A stretch of 64,000 bases of DNA from Orientallactaga sibirica (GCA_036365145.1 JAEOAD010001413.1:1011001-1075000), one strand, 5' to 3'. Shown: positions 20,222 through 30,263, counted from the stretch's first letter. Translations and numbers: made by a program. Notes: a model not told the origin generated them from the letters alone.

Positions 20222-20439
20222 GGCTGGAGGGATTGCTTAGTGGTTAAGGCACTTGCCTGCAAAGCAAAAGGACCCAGGTTCAATTTCCCAGGACCCATGT
20301 TAGCCAGATGCACAAGGTGGCACATATGTCTGGAGTTCATTTGTAGCAGCTGGAGGCCCTGGAGTACCCATTCTCTCTCCCTCCCTCCTTCCCTCTCTCT
20401 AATAAATAAATACATAAATACATAAATAAATTTTGAGAA
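20222..20439 (+). mobile_element. Dip-type SINE
   Basis: It starts immediately after the second TAACCATCAG. Full length with a TAAATACATAAATA tail. Confidence 0.93.
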
Positions 20440-20445
20440 AAAAAA

Positions 20446-20610
20446 GCCAGGCATGATGGCACACTCCTTTAATCCCAGCACTCGAAGAGACCAAGGCAGA
20501 GGTAAGAGGATTGCTGTGAGTTCGAGGCCACCCTGAGACTACATAGTGACTGCCAGATCAGCTTGAGCTAGAGTGAGACCCCATCTTGGGGAATAAAAGA
20601 AAAAAAAAAG
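20446..20610 (+). mobile_element. B1 SINE
   Basis: GCCAGGCATGATGGCACACT through an A-rich tail. It lies in the tail of the preceding Dip-type copy; a third TAACCATCAG follows at 20614-20623. Confidence 0.9.
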
Positions 20611-20613
20611 AAC

Positions 20614-20854
20614 TAACCATCAGAAAACTAAGGAGATTTATCATGAATAAAGTGCTTGCCTGACAAGAATGAGGACGCGAGTTTGATCCCCAGCGTGCAC
20701 ATAAAAAGCTGGGCATGAGCCGGGCATGGTGGCACACGCCTTTAATCCCAGCACTCGGGAGGCAGAGGTAGGAGGATCGCTGTGAGTTCAAGGCCACCCT
20801 GAAACTACATAGTGAATTCCAGGTCAGCCTGAGCTAACGTGAAACCCTACCTCG

Positions 20855-20895
<41 letters not shown>

Positions 20896-21175
20896 GGGCA
20901 TGGTGGCATGCACCTGTAATCCCAGCTGTGAAGAGGCAGAGACAAAAGGGTGCCCAGGGCTTGCTGGCCAGCCAGCCTAGTGGAATGAGTGAGCTCCAGG
21001 TTCAGTGCAAGTCCCCGTCTCAGAAAACAAGGCGGAGAGCGATTGAAGAAAACAGCTGACATTGACCTCTGGCCTCCACACACATACACTCATGAGTGAG
21101 CAAGCCAGCACACATGTGAGCCACACACATATAAATATACATACACATGCACGCATACCATATGTACGTGCAAAA
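20614..21175 (+). mobile_element. B4-class SINE interrupted by a B1
   Basis: The head is at about 20640-20717 (AAAGTGCTTGCCTGACAAG, GATCCCCAGCGTGCACATAA). The remainder is at 20888-21175 (GGTGGCATGCACCTGTAATC, CTTGCTGGCCAGCCAGCCTA, TTGACCTCTGGCCTCCACAC, then CA-rich). The B1 at 20718-20887 splits it. Confidence 0.85.
20718..20887 (+). mobile_element. B1 SINE nested in a B4-class SINE
   Basis: Full length, with an A tail of about 37 nt. Target-site duplication AAAAAGCTGGGCATG at 20703-20717 and at 20888-20902. Confidence 0.95.
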
Positions 21176-21376
21176 AAAAAAAAAAAAAAAAACGTTAACC
21201 AGCTGAGTGCAGCAGATTGATTCCCCAAGCCAAGTGGCTCAGGAGACACCCACAAGGAGCAAACAGAAGAGGGACTAGCTAGAAAGAAAAGACTCAGAGA
21301 GGACTATGATCAAGGAGACACATCTATATCCCACAGAGCAAGGCCGGGGAGACTCACTGGGTGTACGTCTCAAGGG

Positions 21377-21602
21377 CAAGGCCGGGGAGATGACCTAATG
21401 GGTAAAGTGCTTGCCATGTAAGCATGAGGACCTGAGTTCCTACCCAGCCCCCATGTAAAAGCCTGGAATGCCAATGTGTGCCTGTAATCCCGATGCCAGG
21501 GATGCACAGACAAGAGAATCTGGGGCTCACTGGCTAGCTACTTGAGTTGGGTCAGTGAGCTCCAGGTTCAGTGATCCTGCCTCAAATAAATAATAAATAA
21601 AT
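21377..21602 (+). mobile_element. B4-class SINE
   Basis: GGCCGGGGAGATGACCTAAT, GCATGAGGACCTGAGTTCC, GGGGCTCACTGGCTAGCTAC, GAGCTCCAGGTTCAGTGAT. The first ~33 bp of the head are partly repeated just upstream (21342-21370). Confidence 0.82.
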
Positions 21603-21839
21603 ATGGAAATAAGGCTGGGGGCTGGGGAGATGGCTCAGGGATAAAAGCACGAGAATACGTGGTCAATTCCCAGCACCCACATAAAAAGCGAGCATGGCCA
21701 CACAGCTGTAACCCCAGCGCTGAGGACCACAGACACAGGAAGACTGTGGAGCTGGTCAGCCAGTCTACCCAAAAGCCAGCACAAGCACAGTTTCAGTGAG
21801 AGACCCTCATACAAAGAAAACATTAAAAATTAATGTGGA

Positions 21840-22066
21840 GGGCTGGAGGGATGGCTTAGTGGTTAAGGCATTTGCCTGCAAAGCCAAAGGATCCCGGTTC
21901 GATTCTCCAGAACCCACGTAAGCCAGATGCACAAGGGGCACATGCATCTGGAGTTCGTTTGCAGTGGCTAGAGGCCCTGGCATGCCCATTCTCTCTGTCT
22001 GCTTCTCTTCTATCTCTCTCTCTCTCTCTCTGCTTGCAAATAAATAAATAAAATAAATTTTAAAAA
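21840..22066 (+). mobile_element. Dip-type SINE (first of two at one site)
   Basis: Full length, with a CTCTCTCT tract and TAAATAAATAAAATAAA tail. ATTAATGTGGA flanks it at about 21829-21839 and 22068-22078. Confidence 0.95.
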
Positions 22067-22078
22067 AATTAATGTGGA

Positions 22079-22290
22079 GGGCTGGAGGGATGGCTTAGTG
22101 GTTAAGGCGTTTGCCTGCAAAGCCAAAGGACCCAGGTTCCATTCCCCGGGACCCACATTAGCCAGATGCACAAGGGGGCGCATGTGTTTGGAGTTTGTTT
22201 GCAGTGGCTGGAGGTCCTGGCATGCCCATTCTCTGTCTCTCTCCCTCTTTCTTTGTCAAACAAATAAATAAAAATAAATATTTTTAAAAA
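22079..22290 (+). mobile_element. Dip-type SINE (second at the same site)
   Basis: It starts exactly after the second ATTAATGTGGA; a variant (ATTAAAGTGGA) follows at about 22291-22301. It differs from its neighbour at roughly one base in ten, so this is an independent insertion and not a local copy. Confidence 0.95.
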
Positions 22291-22341
22291 TTAAAGTGGA
22301 GAGTGACTGAGGGAAGATACCCAATGTCCATCTCTTGCCTC

Positions 22342-22382
22342 TGTGTGTGTGCGTGCACACGCACGCGTGTGTGCATGTGCAC
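22342..22382. repeat. Mixed TG/CG/CA alternating purine-pyrimidine tract
   Basis: 41 nt alternate perfectly, including CGTGCACACGCACGCG. It is the decayed CA-rich end of the B4-class SINE and is Z-DNA-prone. Confidence 0.9.
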
Positions 22383-22412
22383 CTGTACAGAGAGAGAGAG
22401 AGAGAGCACGCG

Positions 22413-22844
22413 CTCACAGGACAAAGCAGAATAATCTTCTACACCCAGTTTTGCAGCTGTGCTGTTTAGATCTCCTCAAAATTGGGATTCTCCTGGTTTC
22501 ATTTGTTACCAACGATTTAATGAGCTGTTCGTCCCATCAACCATGAATGATCAGCAAACAACGATGCCTGCTCATTTATCTGCACCAGTTTAATTTGAGT
22601 CCTTGAAAATAAACGTTCATGTCTGCAATAAAGACTTAGAGATGATTCCTTTGCCTGACGACTGTAAAGCAAGCATTCTATAGATCTCTTCCTTGGTAGA
22701 TGTCAAGGTCGCTTGCCTGCCTTGGCAAGGTCTCTTGGAGGCAAGTGCTGCCTGTCCTTGGATTGCCTGAAATGCAGGTCCTCTGAGGGTAGGTGCATTT
22801 TTTCAGTCCATAGCCCTGCCTGGCTTTTATTAAACAGACAATAA
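22413..22844. other. Unique region, possible conserved element at ~22430-22680
   Basis: Repeat-free and AT-rich but complex, with a GTTACCAACGATTTAATGAG block and a CTGCACCAGTTTAATTTGAG block. No open frame is convincing. Confidence 0.3.
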
Positions 22845-22860
22845 AATAATAGCTGCATGA

Positions 22861-22998
22861 AGCCGGGTGTGGTGGTGCACGCCTTTAATCCCAGCACTCG
22901 GGAGGCAGAGGTAGGAGGATCGCTGAGAGTTCGAGGCCACCCTGAGACTACATAGTGAATTCCAGGTCAGCCTGGGCTAGAGTGAGACCCTACCTCGA

Positions 22999-22999
<1 letters not shown>
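22861..22999 (+). mobile_element. B1 SINE
   Basis: Full length. Target-site duplication AATAATAGCTGCATGA at 22845-22860 and 23133-23148. The A tail between 22997 and 23131 has become a long purine microsatellite. Confidence 0.96.
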
Positions 23000-23073
<74 letters not shown>

Positions 23074-23131
23074 GAAGGAAGGAAGGAAGGAAGGAAGGAA
23101 GGAAGAAAGGAAGAAAGAAGGAAAAAGAAAA
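22997..23131. repeat. (GAAA)n(GGAA)n polypurine microsatellite
   Basis: 135 nt without a pyrimidine, derived from a B1 tail, as shown by the target-site duplication that encloses it. Confidence 0.95.
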
Positions 23132-23365
23132 TAATAATAGCTGCATGACGAGATTATGAACTTCCCACCAGGGCTGTTGGGACAGCCATCACACACTACA
23201 CGTGTAAGACACCTGCATGCCCACACATCTGCATGCATGGGTTGAGACTACATGCACACCTATCAACAGACACTGGCTATTTTTCTCCCTTAGGACACCT
23301 ACTACCAGACCACTGTCTGCCAAGGGCCTCTAGTCATCTGTAAACAGTACAGTAATTTACAGATT

Positions 23366-23587
23366 ACCAAAAGGGGCAGAGGAGATGGCTTTGTGGATAA
23401 AGCACTTACATACAAGTTTGACGACCTGAGTGTGGACGCCCTGCCCCCCCCCAAAAAAAAAAAAACTCATCTAAGGCTAGACATGGGAGCTTCTATCATC
23501 TCCGCATGCCTACAGTGACGCTCACAGCCAGCCAGCCTGTCCTACAAGTGGTGATCAACAAGAGACCTTGCCTTAAACAAAGTGGAA
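23366..23587 (+). mobile_element. B4-class SINE, left part (interrupted by MaLR)
   Basis: GAGATGGCTTTGTGGATAAA, CAGCCAGCCAGCCTGTCC and GAGACCTTGCCTTAAACAAA. Its CA-rich end lies on the other side of the LTR element, at 25640-25752. Confidence 0.8.
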
Positions 23588-23931
23588 TGTGGTGGTTGGA
23601 TTCAGGTGTCCCCCATACTTAGGTGTTCTGAATGTTAGGTTTCCAGCTGATGGAGATTTGGGAATTAACGCCTCCTGGAGGTAGTGTATTGTTGGGGGCG
23701 GGCTTATGGGTGTTATAGCCAGCTTCCCCTTGCCAGTGTGTGGCACACTCTCCCGTTCCTGTTGTCCACCTGATGTTGGCAAGGGGGTGATGGCCACCCT
23801 CTGCTCATGCCATCATTTCCCCCTGCCATCATGGAGCTTCCCCTTGAGTCTGTAAGCCAAAATAAACCTTTTTCTCACAAACTGCTCTTGGTCAGGTGTT
23901 TTCTGACAGCAATGCGACCCTGACTGTATCA
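23588..23931 (+). mobile_element. 5' LTR of the MaLR element
   Basis: 344 bp, from TGTGGTGGTTGG to CTGTATCA. Contains the CTGTAAGCCAAAATAAACC polyadenylation block near 23850. About 90% identical by eye to the 3' LTR, so the insertion is not recent. Confidence 0.9.
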
Positions 23932-24937
23932 GTAATGTTGTTGCCAAGGAGTAGTGTCATTGCTGCTTGAAACCTGACTGTGTGGCTTTGACCTGTTGGA
24001 ACTGCTTTGCAGGAGGATGTGGAAAGATTTGAAATCTTGGCCTAAGAGACGCCTTGCAGTGCTGTAAGTACAGCTTGATGGACTATTCTGGTCAGAGTTG
24101 AAAGACCTGAATGCAGTAAGAACTAAGGACTGTGAGGTTTGGTTTGTGAGGGCGAGAAAGAGCTTTGCTTGCTGTTATGCCTGTGTCCTGAGAACTTGTG
24201 CAGGGTTGCATTGTGTAGAAATGGACTGGTGTGAGCAGAGGGATATGGCACAGAATGAAATCTTTAGGCTGAAACTTCTGCCCAGTATGAGAGATTACAA
24301 CCTTTGAGAATGGGCCAACTGACCTGTATTGGGGCAACAAGAAGAAAGTAGACTCTTTTGAAGGGGCCTGAGTGCTCAAGGAGTGTCCTGTTCTTCAAAG
24401 TCTGCTTTATTCCCCCCTGGATTAACAAATTGGCACCCCACCTGGTATTGTGGAGTATAAGAAATGCAGGAAAAGAGAGGGTCGTTGAGTTTGCAATGCG
24501 GTCTTGTGTTTTGGAAAAAGCCATTGACAGTGTGAAGCAGGATTGCCTGCGTGGAGACCGGATGGAGCCGTGAGGATGAACCGTGGGTTGCAGTGGAGAC
24601 CCAGTGGAGATGCCAGGACCATGAGATGGCTACTAAGGAAAGCTGCTGCCCCGGAAGTTTTCCAGGACCGTGAGTAGCCTAGCTGGAGGGGCAGAATTGG
24701 AACTCCAGAGACTTGTTGCTGGTTAGAATTATCACTCTTGGAGATTTGTCATTGACTAGAGTTGTTGGACTTTGAGCTACAGAGTTTGATGTTTGCCCTG
24801 GTTGTTTTAAATCTTGTTTGGTTGAATAGTTCTTTGCTTGGCCCAATGTTATCTTTTGCAGTGTGAATGTATATTCTGTGCCATTATGGGTTTTTGGGGA
24901 TTTTTGGTATTGTGACTCAGTTAAAAGATCTTGGACG

Positions 24938-25162
24938 GGCTGGAGAGATGGCTTAGCAGTTAAGGTGCATGCCTGCGAAGCCTAAGGACCCCGGTTTGAT
25001 TCTCCAGGTCCCATGTAAGCCAGATGTACATGATGGCGCATGAGCCTGGAGGTCATTTGCAGTGGCTGGAGGCCCTGGCATACCCATTCTTTCTCTCTCT
25101 TTCTCTCTTTCGCCCTCTCTCTGTCTCTAATAAATAAATTAATTAAATCTTTGTTTAAAAAA
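24938..25162 (+). mobile_element. Dip-type SINE inside the MaLR internal region
   Basis: Full length. Flanked by AGATCTTGGAC on the left and A(T)ATCTTGGAC on the right, an imperfect target-site duplication. Confidence 0.95.
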
Positions 25163-25291
25163 TATCTTGGACTATGGGAATATTTGAACATCATTAGGAT
25201 TGATTAAAACTATGGAAAATTTTAAAGTTGGATGAGTGCATTGCATTTTATATCATGTATGGTTATCAGTTTATGACGGTCAGGGGCAGAA

Positions 25292-25639
25292 TGTGGTGGT
25301 TTGATTCAGGTGTCCCCCATAAACTCAGGTGTTCTGAATGCTAAGTTCCCAGCAGACAGAGATTTGGAAATTATCGCCTCCTGGAGGCGGTGTATTGTTG
25401 GGGCAGGCATCTAGGTGTTATAGCCTGTTTCCCCTTGCCAGTGTTTGGCACACTCTCCTGTTGCTATTGTCCACCTTGTGTTGGCCAGGGGGTGATGTCC
25501 ACCCTCTCTGCTCATGCCATCATTTTCCTCTGCCATCATGGAGCTTTCCCTCGAGTCTATAAGCCAAAATAAACCTTTTTTCTCACAAGCTGCTCTTGGT
25601 CGGGTGATTTCTGCCAGCAATGCGAACCTGACTGCAACA
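25292..25639 (+). mobile_element. 3' LTR of the MaLR element
   Basis: 348 bp, from TGTGGTGGTTTG to ACTGCAACA. AATAAA of the polyadenylation block lies near 25570. Confidence 0.9.
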
Positions 25640-25722
25640 CAAGGTAAGAATGGATGCCTGAGGTAGTTGTGCTCTGCTGTCCACAAGCATACTACGGCAC
25701 GCACATGTGCACACCGCACATG

Positions 25723-25752
<30 letters not shown>
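25640..25752 (+). mobile_element. B4-class SINE, right part, with (CA)n end
   Basis: CAAGGTAAGAATGGATGCCT corresponds to the region after the TCTCAAA block of the B4 family. The element ends in a (CA)n run at about 25727-25755. Confidence 0.65.
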
Positions 25753-25755
<3 letters not shown>

Positions 25756-25756
<1 letters not shown>

Positions 25757-26280
25757 GGTTACTGAAGAGCATGTAACAACACATAACTGTGCAAAGTGAG
25801 ACTATTCATAGAGCAGCTAGGCCATTTGGAGCAGAAAGAAAAAACTAGCTTAGCTGTGGGCATGGGCAGCAGAGCCTCCCTCCACAGCATGCAGAAATAT
25901 GCTCTCCAAAGGGCACATGCATAAACACACACTGTACAGAATGACAACAGTTGCTCGGGGTCCCTTGACAAAGAAAAATCACCACTGGAAGAGCAACTGC
26001 CAAGGGCATCTGTGGCCAAACACACAGGCCCTTGTGCACCTGGTCTCCCTCAGAGGCCCATGCTGGAGGGAGGGACATAGCCAGGGAGTCCAGGCAGAGG
26101 GACCTAAGCCCAGACTTCTCTTGCATCTCACAGAGTAAAGGCTAGGGGGAAATTCTCTAAGAATTGCAGTTGCTTCCAGATAAGCTGAGTAAGAAGATTG
26201 GTCCTAGCTTGGCAATTGTACAGAATATTTCAAAAACTTCAACATTCTGTAAGAATAGTGCAGGAATAGTATGTCTCTTG
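25756..26280. other. Unique sequence, no gene seen
   Basis: Repeat-free. Overlapping 79-93-codon frames on both strands show no domain. Confidence 0.4.
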
Positions 26281-26631
26281 GGTTTTTTTTTGTTGTTGTT
26301 TGTTTGTTTGTTTGTTTGTTTTGCCTTTATGAATGCGTGTTCATGAGTGTTGTGTGTTCCTATGTGCAGGTTCTATGTGGAGGCCAGAGGATAACCTCAG
26401 GGATCATTCCCTGGAAACACTATCCACCTCTTTTGAGACAAGATCCCTCATTAGTCTGAAACTTTCCGATTAGGCTAGACTGGTTGACCAGCAAGCCCCA
26501 GGCATTCTCCTGTCTCTGCCTCCCAGCTCCTGGGATGACAAGCTGGCACCACACCCCTACTTTTCTGTTTATGTAGGTGCTGGGCATGGAACTCTTTGAG
26601 AGCACTGTACTGATTGGGCCATCTCCCCAGC

Positions 26632-26664
<33 letters not shown>
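26281..26664 (-). mobile_element. B4-class SINE with (TTTG)n and (TG)n ends
   Basis: (TTTG)n at 26298-26321, then GTGGAGGCCAGAGGATAACC, GACTGGTTGACCAGCAAGCC, and the head ATTGGGCCATCTCCCCAGCCC. A (TG)n tract at 26635-26662 lies at the other boundary. Confidence 0.82.
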
Positions 26665-26665
<1 letters not shown>

Positions 26666-26722
26666 AAATCTTATTTGCAGATATACAACAAATGTATGTG
26701 GATGAAATAAGATAAGATGTCA

Positions 26723-26853
26723 GGTCAGGCATGGTGGAACATGCCTTTAATCCCAGCACTTGGAGGCAGAGGCAGGAGGATCACCATGAGTTCAAGACTA
26801 CATAGTGAATTCCAGGTCAGCCTGGGCTACAGTGAGACCCTACCTCAGGGGAG
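26723..26853 (+). mobile_element. B1 SINE
   Basis: GTCAGGCATGGTGGAACATG to GACCCTACCTCAG. Part of the first half of the duplicated segment is deleted. Confidence 0.88.
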
Positions 26854-26861
26854 AGGGGGAT

Positions 26862-27761
26862 ACGATGTCAGAACAGTTTCAGAATTAAGCTGGGTTGGGG
26901 ATGACAAAGCTCAGATAGAACAAAGCTGGCCATGAGTAATAAATACTAACGCAGGTAGTGGGCACACAGAACTGATTACACTGTGTGCTCGGGTGCATGT
27001 ATTAAAATCTCCTAAAATAACAAATGAAAACCAAAGGGCTGGGGACTTAGCTCAGTAGTAAAGCTGTTGATGAACATAAAGAACAAAAAAAGTTAATAAA
27101 ATAAAATTACTGCTGTAAAACAAGTATGTAGACCAGAATGCAAGTATCCAAGTTTTCCAAACTAACTTTCCAAAGGGTCTCCTTTGCTTCTCATCTCTAA
27201 ACTTCAGGTATGATGTTTCAGAACACACACAGAGGACCTGTAAATGTAAGGCGATCAACACGACAGCCCCCACCTGGAGCCTAGTGATGGAGGCACTGCA
27301 GCGTGTATCACAGCAGGATTAAGCCCAGCTCTTAGCGTCAACCTGGTCACTGTAAGTGCTGAAGCAGGAGAGCCTAGCTCTGTCACAGACAAGTGGAAAG
27401 GAGGGGGGGGGAGAGTCCTGAGGCTGCCCAGCTTTAGACTGGCCTTCTCCAGAACCTTCTGGGGCTTGTGTTGGGCCTCCACAGATCATATTGCACAAGC
27501 AAGAGGCCCAGCTTAAGGGCAGGTGGGTGATTTCATCTACAGCCTGCTCATGAGCAGAGAGAACTTAACAGAAGTCTCACTTCCTCCATAGCAGAGCACA
27601 ATGTACCACATAAGCCTTCCTGAACATAAGCTCTCCGACGGCAAGGCCTATCCTGACTGGTCCCTGCAAAGTGCCCCAGAACCAAGAAGGGCGCTGGCAT
27701 GTGGCCAGATGCCGCACGGACATCGCACAACGTCTCACCATCTGAGTCAATAGCACAACGG
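26862..27761. other. Mostly unique sequence
   Basis: A truncated ID-like head (AAGGGCTGGGGACTTAGCTC) lies at 27034-27065; the rest is repeat-free. No gene recognised. Confidence 0.4.
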
Positions 27762-28048
27762 GCTGCAGACATGGCTCACCGGGGACAGAACTTGCTGCTG
27801 AGTTCGATCCCCAGCATCCACGTAAAAGGCAGAGGCAAGGTCACGCACAGCCGAGGACAGCAAAGACAGGAGGCTGCTGGAGCTCCCTGGTCCGCAAAGC
27901 TAACCAAAGAACAGCAGGCACCGGGTCTGGTGAGAGACTCTGTCTTGAGGAAATAAGGCAGAAAGGCAATGAGCCTGCCCTCCACGCTCAGGTCACACAA
28001 ATCTGTGCACCCAAGCGTGCATATACCACATGGTACACACACAGCAAA
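27762..28048 (+). mobile_element. Old B4-class SINE
   Basis: GGGCTGCAGACATGGCTCAC, GAGTTCGATCCCCAGCATCC, AGAGACTCTGTCTTGAGGAA, then a TGTGCACCCAAGCGTGCATA end. Confidence 0.72.
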
Positions 28049-28059
28049 ATAAATAAATA

Positions 28060-28255
28060 GCCGGGCGTGGTGGCGCACGCCTTTAATCCCAGCACTCGGG
28101 AGGCAGAGGTAGGAGGATCGCCGAGAGTTCGAGGCCACCCTGAGACTACATAGTTAATTCCAGGTCAGCCTGGGCCAGAGTGAGACCCCACCTCGCAAAA
28201 ACCAAAAAAAATAAATAAATAAATAAATAGATAGATAGATAGATAAATAAATAGT
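28060..28255 (+). mobile_element. B1 SINE with (TAAA)/(TAGA)n tail
   Basis: Full-length GTTAATTCC-variant copy. The tail holds CAAAAACCAAAAAAA then TAAATAAATA and TAGATAGATAGA repeats. A(T)AAATAAATAG occurs at both ends. Confidence 0.94.
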
Positions 28256-29325
28256 GTAAATCCAGAACCAGAGAAAAAAGTCCCAAGGAAATGAATCACA
28301 AAGTGGATGATGATGACTGCCCTGGTAGTGGGATTCCTGGTGATTGACACAGGCCACTAGCCAGCCCGGGCATGTGAAAAATTTCACGCATGCTTCAAGG
28401 CACAGCAATAGCATTACTACCAGATGCAACTGGTTTGGACTTGCTCTCAGCCCCACCCCTGCCTCTATAGCAAGAACCCCCAGCCCTCCCACCTGCCCTA
28501 ACCTTGCTAAAGTCAGAGCCATGTCCTTCCCTGCCAGGCAGGGAGCCTCAGGGACACAGTCCCCACCAGAACTAGCTGAGCATGCCCCCAGGAGTTTGTT
28601 GAATTCAAATGACCACATTTCGGCTGCAGAGATTTGGGCAGAAAGGGTTTATACATCGAACACCTGTAGCTGACTCTACACTGCTAAATACGGAAACACA
28701 CCGACCCCTAACTACTCGAGTCTGCTCTTCAGAGAAAGAACTGTTGCGAAGTGTTTTGGGGCCACAGACTCCAGCACCTGTGACACCATCTGAAAGGGCC
28801 AAAAGGGTGACCAGCAGCCTACATACAACAAGCAAGGTGGGCACAGCCAAAGAAAACCATTCTGAGTGTCACAGCCAGCAGTGATGGGCAGATAGGGACG
28901 CTAACTCCTGTCCACCTGCCTCTGCCAGGCACAGAGCTGGGTGAGTATGTCCAGAGCCGAGAGAAGTCAGGATTTCTACTTATTCTGAGATGCAAGACGC
29001 GTGGGGTCAAAAGTGACTGTGCAACTCCCCCGGCTCACGGAGGACATAACGAAGGCTGCCAGCACCGAAGAGGCTGCCCTGGTCCCTGCACAGGTGAAGA
29101 GGAGATGGAGACCACAGAGGACCAGCTTATCCTCACTGCAAAAACTCCTCCATGGTGTCAGGCTGTGTATGCGGGGTGATAATGGTATTAAGTGTCTTCC
29201 GAGAGCAGTGCCTGTTAGAGACTTGTACTGCAGGCTAGGGGCTAGAGTGTGACTCAGGAGGAGGGGAGTGAGGAGGGGAGGAAAAGAGAGGACAACCTAC
29301 TGTTCCTGTGTTAAAGGCACTGCTC
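28256..29325. other. Unique sequence, no gene seen
   Basis: Over 1 kb without a recognisable repeat. Frames of 83-110 codons overlap on both strands, have no family signature and are not accepted. Confidence 0.4.
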
Positions 29326-29341
29326 AAAAAGCCTATGATTG

Positions 29342-29499
29342 AGCCAGGCGTAGTGGCGCACGCCTTTAATCCCAGCACTTGGGAGGCAGAGGTTGGAGGA
29401 GCGCCGAGAGTTCGAGGCCACCCTGAGACTACATAGTGAATTCCAGGTGGGCCTGAACCAGAGTGAGACCCTACCTTGAATAACAACAACAACAACAAC
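29342..29499 (+). mobile_element. B1 SINE with ACA-repeat tail
   Basis: Full length; GTGAATTCC variant with the rarer GTGGGCCTGAACCAGAGTG segment and a CTTGAATAACAACAAC tail. Target-site duplication AAAAAGCCTATG[A/G]TTG at 29326-29341 and 29500-29515. Confidence 0.95.
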
Positions 29500-29515
29500 A
29501 AAAAGCCTATGGTTG

Positions 29516-30260
29516 GAAAGGAGAGAAAGAAAATGGAACAAAGACCAGGGCTCAGGGGAAAGTTCATTGAACAAGTTATTCAGTTAGCAGCAAGAACAAG
29601 CCATGTCAGTATTAGATCATTAAATCACCATTCTGGCAAAAAAAAAAACACAGTATTTCCAAATGTTCTGATGACAGCTGGATCAAACCCGCCAATACTT
29701 GACAGTAATAAATACAGTGATTTGAGGGAAAAAATAGGGAGTGACCTTACAGTCCACTGAAATATGCCAAATAAGGCGAGCTTCAAGCGGGAGGAAATGG
29801 AAAAGAACAGCTAATATTTGGCAAGCTTCCCTTATGATCAACAAATTAAAATGTTAAGGAAGCAATTTGTTGAGAAAAGATATTTTTAAAAAGGAGCTGA
29901 ATCATGCAGGTTCAGCCCCGGATATGGTCAATTGGTAATTTTAAATCATTTTTAAGTTAATGTTTGCAGCCTCCAGAAATGGCATTTCAGACATGGCAGA
30001 GTTAATCACAAACCCGTCTGCCTACAGCTCAGGTGGGATGGGGGGGTGGAGGGAAGGCTGGTGTCAGCCTTCCAGCTCCAGTTGTCCTGGCAGTCACTTT
30101 AATGACATGAATATCAAAGAAAACACAGCCCACAGTGGGTTTACAGCTTACAGCTTCCAAAGACTTGCTGGTTGCCAATCCTTTTCAGTCATTAGCCATT
30201 TCAACCTCTTTCAAATCTAGAAAGCTGAGTAATACTGATTTTCTTCATTTGCAGAAACTT
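29516..30260. other. Unique AT-rich island, candidate conserved regulatory element
   Basis: About 740 bp free of repeats in a SINE-dense neighbourhood. It contains a perfect SRF/CArG box CCAAATAAGG at 29767-29776, GGTAATTTTAAATCATTTTT at about 29935, and AGCTGAATCATGCAG near 29895. No splice-flanked frame was seen. Regulatory role is inference from composition only. Confidence 0.35.
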
Positions 30261-30263
30261 CTA

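Larger units (their letters stand above)
21614..22400 (+). mobile_element. B4-class SINE interrupted by two Dip-type SINEs
   Basis: The head and middle lie at 21614-21839 (GGGGGCTGGGGAGATGGCTC ... AGCCAGTCTACCCAAAAGCC). The end lies at about 22291-22400 (AGTGGAGAGTGACTGAGGGA ... CCAATGTCCATCTCTTGCCT, then TG/CA-rich). Confidence 0.8.
23588..25639 (+). mobile_element. MaLR (ORR1-type) LTR retrotransposon, complete but non-coding
   Basis: The structure is LTR (23588-23931), internal region (23932-25291) and LTR (25292-25639), all on the plus strand. A polypurine stretch (CAGGGGCAGAA) precedes the 3' LTR. The internal region is about 1.36 kb, of which 0.22 kb is a later SINE, and has no gag or pol frame, as expected for the non-autonomous MaLR group, which depends on proteins made elsewhere. 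It split an older B4-class SINE. No exact target-site duplication could be matched. Confidence 0.88.

Noticed and set aside
23932..25291. Possible gag or pol remnants in the LTR element's internal region
   Set aside because: No frame beyond about 95 codons and no recognisable retroviral motif; MaLR internal regions are normally non-coding.
28154..28618. 154-codon minus-strand frame
   Set aside because: The C-terminal part is antisense B1 and (TAAA)n tail; the remainder lacks any signature.
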